A DNA stretch of 64,000 nt from Symbiodinium natans (Eukaryota > Sar > Dinophyceae > Suessiales > Symbiodiniaceae), in contig CAJNDS010002192.1 in NCBI GenBank assembly GCA_905221605.1, positions 474,464 through 538,463 on the forward strand, read 5' to 3'. The translations under genes and the position numbers were made by a program. The notes under the pieces are model-generated. The model was given only the letters and a program-made list of their open reading frames with translations, had not been told where the DNA came from and ran no database searches. Positions within the stretch are counted from its first letter, which is position 1, and the number at the start of each line of letters is the position of its first letter. This document shows, in pieces, positions 45,101-52,569 of this stretch.

Positions 45101-48100
45101 ATCCCGACTACGGTTTTTCCCCACATCTTTGTGTGGGGTTCTTACTTTTGGGGCTGTCCCGCCTTCTCCTCCTCTTCCTCTTCCTCCTCCTCCTTCTCCT
45201 CCTCCTCCCCGTCCTCCTCTTCCTGTTCCTCATGACGCAGCATCACGCACAGCACGCACATCACGATCACGCACATCACGCATCACATCACGGACATGAC
45301 GCGGTGTCACGCAATCACGCACAGCACGCACGATCACGCACATCACGCATCACATCACGGACATGACGCGGTGTCACGCATCAAATCACATCACGCACAT
45401 GACGTACCATCACGCACATGACGCCGCATCATATCACGCACATCACGCATCACATCACGCATATGACGCGGTGTGACGCATCAAATCACATGACGCAGTG
45501 TCGTTTCTGCTGGCAGGCGCGACACAGGCGTCGTTTGGGCTGGCAGGCGCGGTACTTAGGGGCCCTGGACCTTTGCCGCGCGCGCGCTCGGGGCGCGGGA
45601 AACGCTGGCAAGCGCGACACAGGCGTCGTTTTTGCTGGCAGGCGCGGTACTTAGGGGCCCTGGACCCTTGCCGCGCGCGCGCTCGGGGCGCGGGGAACGC
45701 TGGCAGGCGCGACACAGGCGTCGTTTGGGCTGGCAGGCGCGGTACTTAGGGGCCCCGGACCTTTGCCGCGCGCGCGCTCGGGGCGCGGGAAACGCTGGCA
45801 GGCGCGACACAGGCGTCGTTTCTGGTGGCAGGCGCGGTACTTAGGGGCCCTGGACTCTTGCCGCGCGCGCGCTCGGGGCGCGGGAAACGCTGGCAGGCGC
45901 GACACAGGCGTCGTTTCTGCTGGCAGGCGCGGTACTTAGGGGCCCTGGACCCTCGCCGCGCGCGCGCTCGGGGCGCGGGAAACGCTGGCAGGCGCGACAC
46001 AGGCGTCGTTTTTGCTGGCAGGCGCGGTACTTAGGGGCCCCGGACCCTTGCCGCGCGCGCGCGCTCGGGGCGCGGGCAGGCGTCGTTTGGGCTGGCAGGC
46101 GCGGGACTTAGAGGCTCTGGACTCTTGCCGCGCGCGCGCTCGGGGCGCGGGAAACGCTGGCAGGCGCGACACAGGCGTCGTTTCTGCTGGCAGGCGCGGT
46201 ACTTAGGGGCCCTGGACCCTCGCCGCGCGCGCGCTCGGGGCGCGGGAAACGCTGGCAGGCGCGACACAGGCGTCGTTTGGGCTGGCAGGCGCGGTACTCA
46301 GGGGCCCTGGACCTTTGCCGCGCGCACGCTCGGGGCGCGGGAAATGCTGGCAGGCGCGACACAGGCGTCGTTTGGGCTGGCAGGCGCGGTACTTAGGGGC
46401 CCTGGACTCTTGCCGCGCGCCCGTTCGGGGCGCGGGAAACGTTGGCAGGCGCGACGCAGGTGTCGTTTGTGCTGGCAGGCGCGGTACTTAGAGGCCCTGG
46501 ACCCTTGCCGAGCGCGCGCTCGGGGCGCGGGAAACGCTGGCAGGCGCAACACACGCGTCGTTTGTGCTGGCAGGCGCGGCACTTGGTGTCGTTTGTGCTG
46601 GCAGGCGCGGTACTTAGAGGCCCTGGACCCTTGCCGAGCGCGCGCTCGGGGCGCGCGAAACGCTGGCAGGCGCGACACACGCGTCGTTTGTGCTGGCAGG
46701 CGCGGCACTTAGAGGCCCTGGACCCTTGCCGAGCGCGCGCTCGGGGCGCGCGAAACGCTGGCAGGCGCGACACAGGTGTCGTTTCTGCTGGCAGGCGCGG
46801 TACTCAGGGGCCCTGGACCGTTGCCGCGCGCGCGCTCGGGGCGCGGGAAACGCTGGCAGGCGCGACACAGGTGTCGTTTGTGCTGGCAGGCGCGGTACTC
46901 AGGGGCCCTGGACCCTTGCCGCGCGCGCGCTCTGCACCGACCCTCCAAGTAGTACGCCGGGGACATCCGGAGCTTCCGTGGCTGGAAAGTCGACTTTTCT
47001 AGTACAAACGTAGTACGCCGCGGACACGCGGAGCTTCCGTGGCTGGAAAGTCGACTTTTTGTAGTACAGACGTAGTACGCCGCGGACGCCCTGGGCGTCT
47101 GAAGACACCGCACATAGCATGGTAACGGACATCTGGGCACCTGAAAAACACCGCAAATAGCATGGTAGCGGACATCTGGGCGCATGAAAACACCGCAAAT
47201 AGCATGGTAACAGACATCTGGGCGCATGAAAACACCGCAAACAAATATCATGGTAACGGACATCTGGGCGCTTGAAAACACCGCAAATATCATGGTAACG
47301 GACATCTGGGCGCTTGAAAACACCGCAAATAGCATGGTAACGGACATCTGGGCGCTTGAAAACACCGCAAATAGCATGGTAACAGACATCTGGGCGCTTG
47401 AAAACACCGCAAATAGCACGGTGACGGACGTCTGGGCGCTCGAAAACACCGCAAGTAGCATGGTAACGGACATCTGGGCGCTTGAAAACACCGCAAATAG
47501 CATGGTAACGGACATCTGGGCGCTTGAAAAACACCGCAAATAGCATGGTAACGGACATCTGGGCGCTTGAAAAACACCGCAAATAGCATGGTAGCGGACA
47601 TCTGGGCGCATGAAAACACCGCAAATAGCATGGTAACGGACATCTGGGCGCATGAAAACACCGCAAACAAATATCATGGTAACGGACATCTGGGCGCTTG
47701 AAAACACCGCAAATAGCATGGTAACGGACATCTGGGCGCTTGAAAACACCGCAAATAGCATGGTAACAGACATGGGCGCTTGACACCGCAAATAGCACGG
47801 TGACGGACGTCTGGGCGCTCGAAAACACCGCAAGTAGCATGGTAACGGACATCTGGGCGCTTGAAAACACCGCAAATAGCATGGTAACGGACATCTGGGC
47901 GCTTGAAAAACACCGCAAATAGCATGGTAGCGGACATCTGGGCGCATGAAAACACCGCAAATAGCATGGTAACGGACATCTGGGCGCATGAAAACACCGC
48001 AAACAAATATCATGGTAACGGACATCTGGGCGCTTGAAAACACCGCAAATAGCATGGTAACGGACATCTGGGCGCTTGAAAACACCGCAAATAGCATGGT

Positions 48101-51100
48101 AACGGACATCTGGGCGCTTGAAAACACCGCAAATAGCACGGTGACGGACGTCTGGGCGCTCGAAAACACCGCAAGTAGCATGGTAACGGACATCTGGGCG
48201 CTTGAAAACACCGCAAATAGCATGGTAACGGACATCTGGGCGCTTGAAAAACACCGCAAATAGCATGGTAACGGACATCTGGGCGCTTGAAAACACCGCA
48301 AATAGCATGGTAACGGAGTTCCGCGCGCGTGAAGACACGGGGATGTTTTTGTCTTTTCTCGTCGACAACCTCGCAAATATCGTGGGACAGGCGCGGTGCT
48401 TCGGGGCCTTGGACCCTTGCCGCGCACACACACACACACAGACAGACACACACACACAGACAGACAGACACACACACACACAGAGACAAACACACACAGA
48501 GACAAACACACACAGACACACACACACACAAAGACACGGACACACACAGAGACACACACACACACACACACACGGAGAGATACAGACACAGACACAGCCA
48601 CAGACACAGACGCAGACGCAGACAGAGACACAGACACAGACACAGACACACACACACAGACACAGACACACAGACACAGACACAGACACAGACACAGACA
48701 CAGACACAGACACAGACACAGACACAGACACAGACACAGACACAGACACAGACACAGACACAGACACAGACGCAGACACAGACACAGACACAGACACAGA
48801 CACACACACACACACACGGACACACACACACGGACACACACACACACACACGAGCAGAGACACACGGACACACGGACACACGGACACACGGACACACGGA
48901 CACACGGACACACGGACACACGGACACACACACGGAGACACACACACACACACACAGAGACACACACACACACACATTCACACTCACACTCACCCACGCA
49001 CTCACTCGCGCACCTCTCTACTCTTTCTCAATAGATAAATTTGCATGTGGGGTGATCCGGTCATTTAATTTTGCCCCACAAGCAGATTTCCCCGTTGCCC
49101 TGACACCGCAGACTTCCACTGCACCTTTCCGGTTTGAATCCAGAAACCCTTATGCTTTATTTGAAGTGTAGGTCTCGGAACATCAGGATAAACCATGAAC
49201 CATCCTGAAAGGCAGATAGGAAGGACGAAGTGATCGAGGACAAGACAAGACAAGACCACACAAGACAGACACAATACAACTAGCCCTCAAGGCAGCCGCA
49301 GAAGCGAGAGTGATGAAGACAAAACACATTAACAAACAGAAGCAAACCAGCAGAGAGAGAGAGAGAGAGAGAGAGAGTGTGTGTGTGTGACTTCTGATCA
49401 CCGTGTGTTGCTAGCTGTAGTACTTACGTTGCCCGGAGCCCCAGACACCGATCAGCCCGCTGCACTCTGTAACGCACGCCTTCGGGCGGCCCTCTCCTAA
49501 ACGGGGGGGGTTAAGTGCGCAGAAAGAAAGAAAGTGTGTGTGTGTGATTAGCAGCAAAAATTAGATCCTTTGATTTAGACACCCACCCTTAAAGTTTCAA
49601 CGCCCCTGCAGCCATCCAGCATTGAGCAGCTTATGAAAAGCTAGAAACCATGATGCTTAGTCCCCATGATGTTCTTAGCAGTAATAGCGAGAATGATCAC
49701 TACAACGGTGACATTAGGTCCGCAGGAAGAGTGGAAGAGATAGAGCTATAGAGCTACAGGGAAGGGGAGAAGCTGCAAATCCAAGGTGTGGTTTGTGTGA
49801 TGGTAGTGTCGTCTCGGGCAAAATCCGTCTCCCGTGCATGGAAGTGCAGCACGAGCTTTGCGCTCGTCACACCGGCTTCCGGACAGACCTCGGGCGCGCT
49901 TGTGCGGTCCGGGTTCTCCTCCTCCCCGGCAGAAGAAGAAGCTAACGGGGGAGAAAGGGGGTGCACTGTATGGGGTGAGGGGGGAAGGGGGATGGATGAC
50001 ATCGACCCCCCCCCCTTCGATCTGCAGCATGTTTCCGCTCCGAAAGCTTGGGCACGCGGTCAGCATGGAGGAAGGGGGCATCCCGGACCCCAGGCCCCTT
50101 GAAAGAAAGATGGATAGCGAGCTTTGGAGACGAAGAATAAGAAGAGACAGCGAGAGAGTGAGATCATCGTACTTGTAGTTTCTGGAAGTGATTGTCAGTA
50201 TGTTCTCTTTGAAAAGCGGCAGGCCTTCAGCCGTAAGCGAACGCCTTGGTTGGTTGCCCCTTGTCACACACTGTGGTCGAGGGGAGATTGGTATTGCAAC
50301 GGAGGAGATTGGTTGGGCAACCCTTATCATATTCAGATGGCTGCAGCGTCCAGGCTTCTTTTAGATGTTCGGCGCAACCCTGGCTTGTCCAAGAATCAAC
50401 ACCGACACTACCAACAAAAACACCTCCTGACTGTCGGTTGGGCTTCTCTGTCTGCAGGTTGGGCACAAAGCCACTTATACATGCCTTCCAAAACCCCCAA
50501 GCCAGGGGCCTGAGAGCCCAAATCCAGGTGATGATGCACGCACCCTTCTACAACTCCAACTTGGGCCACCTGGGTGAAGCCACAGCGCGGGACCCAGCAT
50601 GATACCATAGGTTTGGGTCAAGTTTGGCCTTTTGTGGTCCTTCCTTTTGGAGGCGTCTTGTAAGGCTTATAGTGGAAAACGTGATGTGAGGTTTAGGGTT
50701 GCAGTGTGTGGTGGGAGGAATGCGAGGGCTTCCTGAGGCTGCCAGTTGCTGGCTCCAGGGGAAGCTGCTTCCGAAGAACTAAATCAACTAAATGGGCAAG
50801 CCAAGCCCACACACGCACACGTGCACACACACGTGCACACACACACACACACACGTTTTTACCAGCTGTTCTCCTCGAGAGCGGTGATGAGGGTGGCACA
50901 GCTTGATGTGAACCCGGGAGTCGGGCTTGAAGGCTTGGAGTTCGGTCGAAAGCCCTTAACAGAAAGAACTCTTTGGTATGGTGCGGAGCAATCACCGTGT
51001 TGGCCTGAGGTCATGATGGAGGATCTGGAAGACTTGCTCTTCAAGCACGGGGTGAACATCGTGCTTGCGGGCCACGTGGCGCTCTCAGCATGAGGACCAC

Positions 51101-52569
51101 GAGAACTGATTACCGGCCTTTGGGAGAAACTAAACCCAAAAACCTTCAAGCCCTTAAACCCTAAAACCCTAAACCCTGAAGTATGCCCACGGCCATGTGG
51201 GTTCCAGGGCTTCGTGTGCCATTGTGTATGCGGGGTCTGGGTTCATGAGCAGCCGAGCAGCCACTCTTCCAGACCCATAAAAGGTGCACTCCTACGAACG
51301 CACCTGGCCGGTCTACAAGAGCCCTGCCTAAACAGGGATGTTGGCTTGCTGCGGTTCGCAGGGTGCGGCGACTAATGCCTGATATGTTTAGAGTAAAAAC
51401 GTTATATATACAAATATATATATATATATACACTTATATATATATATAGATGTGTAGACACAGACGAAGACAGCAAAACCATAAGTGTGGATCATGGGGG
51501 GGGGGTGACCATACATATGTATATATATATATATATACATGCATGTAGAAAATATGTATGCATGCAGGTGTGTATGTAGGAGTACGTATGTATCTAGAGA
51601 GGCCAGGATTCGTGTCAAGAGCTCTTGTTCATCTTAACAGAGCAGCCCGCCTTTGCAGCCGCGTGTTGAAATAGCATGATTGCACAGTGCTGCTAGCAGA
51701 CGTCAAATATGCAGTGGTGCCACTGCGGCGAGGAACGAAACGACTGTTTGCGCGCCAGTGTACCTCAACGCCACTCGTTCCAGCCCAGCTGCAAGCCAGG
51801 TTTTGCGTAAGGCTTGAGGCTGGCAGGTGCTAGACTATGTAGGGGTACTCGTTTCTTAAATATGAAGGCGACAAGGAACTCAGGGCAAGCGTTTGGCAGT
51901 GTGAAAAACACATGCTGTCAGCCTGCTACCCGACCATAATCTTGGCCACATGTATGTACATATATGCATTTAAACATATTCTTGAAATACATGTACCGAT
52001 ATTGTGCCACCGCTTCAAGGCTGATTCTCAAGATCGAGTCGCTCCTTCCATCTTGATGAAAAGAAACATGTAAACATGTGCAGAGGTTCGCATGCCGAAG
52101 TTTGAGAGCTCCAACGAGCGTTGTTCATAGACACCAGTAGGCAACGTCCTTACAGCAGCACCAACTTGTCCCCGCAGATTGGCGATGGTGGAAATCGCGA
52201 AGGCCTTGCAGACGGCACCCGAAGTGAGTCTTGAGAGCCAATGGTCCCGAGAGCTTGTGCTTGAAATTCTGAAGTACCGACAAGCAAAGATCCACACAAT
52301 GCATACCGTTGAAGGTCCCCCCCCCCCTTGCCATTGCTGCTGATGGACGCCTGCTGCTGGAGAAGAAATCGAATGGACATGTCGGGAACCCTGTGCTCAA
52401 ACAAAGAAACCTAGCCCTAAAACAAGGGAGCTTTGGAAAGTGTATGTATAGTCGAAATCTCAGAACCCTAAAACCCCAATCCAAAGCAAGGAGCCACATG
52501 CCAGGCCTCTATGCCAAGTGGCTTCCGGGGGAGAACGGGGCGCCGGAGCCAACCTGGCGGCTAAGCTTG
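39035..52569 (+). CDS. Purple acid phosphatase, many micro-exons
   Basis: This is a dinuclear-metal phosphoesterase, probably secreted or in an acidic compartment, that would free phosphate from organic esters. Inferred exons: 39035-39122, 41236-41278, 41472-41500, 42083-42161, 42728-42790, 43211-43244 (or 43268), 43590-43626, 43769-43820, 44041-about 44090, 44887-44966, 50231-50255, 50528-50584, 51010-51075, 51284-51325, 52178-52223 and 52487-52569. In order they give an Fn-III-like domain ([34 protein letters not shown]), then [71 protein letters not shown] and IGDGGNREG. All five metal-ligand motifs are present. Several junctions restore family residues across split codons. The N-terminus, the C-terminus and the piece before LNSY were not found. 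Most donors are GC. The gene spans over 13.5 kb. Confidence 0.85.
40265..40417 (+). CDS. Open exon-like frame inside phosphatase intron
   Basis: After cgagcAG|GTC the frame reads [20 protein letters not shown], then [20 protein letters not shown] and [10 protein letters not shown], and a stop. It is very protein-like but matches no PAP segment. It may be an alternative exon, a nested gene piece or chance. Confidence 0.35.
   Translation, partial: VFRIWRAAFFELQLVCTIGGVMHDGEAIGQLAVLETTDAALLIVHARRDR
41136..41206. repeat. Telomeric array (CCCTAAA)n in phosphatase intron
   Basis: Ten CCCTAAA copies, 30 bases upstream of the exon at 41236. They may serve as part of the pyrimidine-containing 3' intron end. 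Confidence 0.93.
41236..41278 (+). CDS. Phosphatase exon: SPAIHTVVL strand
   Basis: After cctcAG|GAA the frame reads [14 protein letters not shown] plus the first base of Gly, to a GC donor (g|GCTCGG). It matches the PAP strand S-G-x-I-H-x-x-x-L. The next exon completes Gly. Confidence 0.75.
41303..41375. repeat. Telomeric array (TTTAGGG)n in next phosphatase intron
   Basis: About ten TTTAGGG/CTTAGGG/GTAGGG copies. Orientation is opposite to the array at 41136-41206, with the 43-base exon lying between the two. Confidence 0.9.
41472..41500 (+). CDS. Phosphatase micro-exon, 29 bases
   Basis: After gagccAG|GT the frame reads VEYTYQAGT, ending at a GC donor (act|GCACTT). It matches the PAP T-x-Y-x-Y-x-x-G strand. 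Joining to 42083 is in phase 0, but the usual W-S segment is missing, so another small exon may lie between. Confidence 0.7.
42083..42161 (+). CDS. Phosphatase exon: GDxG motif
   Basis: After gtcccAG|GAG the frame reads [20 protein letters not shown], then SNSSVL, to a GC donor (g|GCATAA). The GDVG motif supplies the first metal-binding Asp. YPYxxGxxGDxGQT is a hallmark of the PAP catalytic domain. Confidence 0.88.
42728..42790 (+). CDS. Phosphatase exon: GDxxY motif
   Basis: After gctaAG|TT the frame reads [20 protein letters not shown] plus the first base of Gly, to a GT donor (g|GTCATC). GDLSY supplies metal-binding Asp and Tyr. The acceptor here is not followed by G, unlike most others. 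Confidence 0.88.
43211..43268 (+). CDS. Phosphatase exon: PRWDSYG
   Basis: After aagcAG|GC the frame reads [10 protein letters not shown], completing [14 protein letters not shown] with the previous exon. Two donors keep the phase: GC at 43245 and consensus GT at 43269 (cag|GTAAGC). The shorter form resembles the family better. Confidence 0.8.
43590..43626 (+). CDS. Phosphatase micro-exon before GNHE
   Basis: After gaacAG|C the frame reads [12 protein letters not shown] to a GT donor (cct|GTGATGACG). The next exon begins GTAATGACG, so donor and exon start share an almost identical nine-base word. Confidence 0.6.
43769..43820 (+). CDS. Phosphatase exon: GNHE motif
   Basis: After cagtAG|GTA the frame reads [17 protein letters not shown] plus the first base of Ser, to a GC donor (a|GCCTTC). 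GNHE supplies the metal-binding Asn and a catalytic-site His. Confidence 0.88.
44041..44090 (+). CDS. Phosphatase exon: [10 protein letters not shown]
   Basis: After gccgAG|GT the frame reads [14 protein letters not shown], completing [11 protein letters not shown] across the junction. The right edge is uncertain. The segment joining it to LNSY (usually containing YSF) was not found between 44091 and 44886. Confidence 0.78.
44887..44966 (+). CDS. Phosphatase exon: LNSY...QYNWL
   Basis: After tccgAG|GTG the frame reads [20 protein letters not shown], then KKDLED plus two bases, to a GT donor (ct|GTCGGG). It matches PAP L-x-S-Y ... Q-Y-x-W-L-x-x-D-L. The next exon lies 5.26 kb away. Confidence 0.85.
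45161..45228. repeat. (TCC/TTCC)n microsatellite
   Basis: Pyrimidine-only tract of TCC and TTCC units at the left edge of the repeat chain. Confidence 0.9.
45232..45495. repeat. CACGCACAT-type minisatellite
   Basis: Repeated words cacgcacatcacgcatcacatcacg and gacatgacgcggtgtcacgc recur in blocks of roughly 60 bases, each with small rearrangements. Confidence 0.85.
45510..46933. repeat. 95-bp satellite, about 15 copies
   Basis: The unit contains gcgcggtacttaggggccct, then gccgcgcgcgcgctcggggc, then cgctggcaggcgcgacacag and gcgtcgttt. The period is 95 bases, checked by the spacing of identical words at 45556, 45651, 45746 and so on. One shortened copy lies near 46031-46108, and a short internal duplication at about 46560-46610. 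Right-hand copies share gtgctggcagg and tgccgagcgcg variants, indicating local homogenisation. The ccgcgcgcgcgctcggggcgcgg core is strongly self-complementary. Open frames on both strands are by-products of a unit with few stop codons. Confidence 0.95.
46949..47095. repeat. 61-bp tandem repeat, about 2.4 copies
   Basis: The word tagtacgccg recurs at about 46949, 47011 and 47073, followed by gcttccgtggctggaaagtc and gactttt. It forms the bridge between the 95-bp and 42-bp satellites. Confidence 0.85.
47097..48320. repeat. 42-bp satellite with higher-order blocks, about 29 copies
   Basis: The unit is gaaaacaccgcaaatagcat followed by ggtaacggacatctgggcgctt. Variant units (gcatg in place of gcttg; aaacaaatatcatgg; cacggtgacggacgtctgggcgctc) recur together in the same order, giving blocks about 426 and 336 bases long (marker word at 47244, 47670 and 48006). 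Because 42 is divisible by three, both strands stay open: plus reads [14 protein letters not shown] repeats, minus reads [14 protein letters not shown] repeats. Confidence 0.95.
48421..48985. repeat. (CAGACA)n / (CACGGA)n microsatellite
   Basis: About 560 bases of CA-rich hexamers, with long perfect runs of cagaca (48660-48805) and cacgga (48860-48930). The plus strand is almost free of T. Confidence 0.95.
50231..50255 (+). CDS. Phosphatase micro-exon, 25 bases
   Basis: After ccttcAG|C the frame reads RKRTPWLV, ending at a GC donor (gtt|GCCCCT). It supplies the PAP signature R-x-x-TPW-L-V. It would be missed by ordinary gene prediction. Confidence 0.8.
50528..50584 (+). CDS. Phosphatase exon: VxxH motif
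   Basis: After atccAG|GTG the frame reads [23 protein letters not shown] supplies a metal-binding His, and HAPFYNSN is highly characteristic. Donor is GC (aca|GCGCGG), or alternatively GC after GE at 50579. Confidence 0.9.
51010..51075 (+). CDS. Phosphatase exon: first half of GHxH
   Basis: After cctgAG|GTC the frame reads [20 protein letters not shown], then GH. Donor GT (cac|GTGGCG). The next exon also starts GTG, so the three bases gtg are shared and only one Val is kept. Confidence 0.88.
51284..51325 (+). CDS. Phosphatase exon: second half of GHxH, SYERTW
   Basis: After taaaAG|GTG the frame reads [14 protein letters not shown], ending at a likely GC donor (cct|GCCTAA). It completes GHVHSYER across the intron. 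A small exon may be missing before IGDGGN. Confidence 0.88.
51400..51545. repeat. (TA)n-rich tracts in phosphatase intron
   Basis: TATA runs at about 51405-51450 and 51513-51540 separated by a G-run (51497-51506). Confidence 0.9.
52178..52223 (+). CDS. Phosphatase exon: IGDGGNREG
   Basis: After cccgcAG|ATT the frame reads [15 protein letters not shown] plus one base, to a consensus donor (a|GTGAGT). GDGGNxEG is the PAP C-terminal signature. Confidence 0.85.
52487..52569 (+). CDS. Possible phosphatase exon near C-terminus
   Basis: After ccaaAG|CA, in the phase required by the previous exon, the frame reads [20 protein letters not shown], then PTWRLSL, to a GT donor (ttg|GTATTT). PEPTWRLS could correspond to the PAP PxPxWS region. 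Less certain than earlier exons. Confidence 0.45.

Larger units (their letters stand above)
44967..50230 (+). other. Giant satellite-bearing intron of the phosphatase gene
   Basis: EDL at 44966 and RKRTPWLV at 50231 restore the PAP sequence DL-x-x-R-x-TPWLV across this gap, so about 5264 bases appear to be one intron. It begins GTCGGG and ends cttcAG. In order it carries a TCC microsatellite, a CACGCACAT minisatellite, the 95-bp, 61-bp and 42-bp arrays, a hexamer microsatellite, then about 1.2 kb of mixed sequence with (GA)n at 49352-49376 and short GT tracts. No internal exon was recognised. Confidence 0.7.

Noticed and set aside
47097-48320. CRISPR-like regular repeats
   Set aside because: Units are directly adjacent 42-mers without unique spacers, and the context is eukaryotic.
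46709-48997. 762-codon minus-strand open frame
   Set aside because: It runs only through satellite and microsatellite DNA inside the proposed phosphatase intron; openness follows from repeat units divisible by three or lacking stops.
48244-49171. Long His/Thr/Asp plus-strand proteins
   Set aside because: Translations of the CAGACA microsatellite; all three frames are open.
44967-50230. Reading the satellite chain as a telomere or centromere
   Set aside because: It is flanked on both sides by exons of one gene in matching phase, and the arrays lack telomere repeats.
52225-52290. Frame ESQWSREL as the phosphatase W-S region
   Set aside because: Would need a 12-base intron or frameshift after the consensus GTGAGT donor at 52224; the exon at 52487 fits the phase better.
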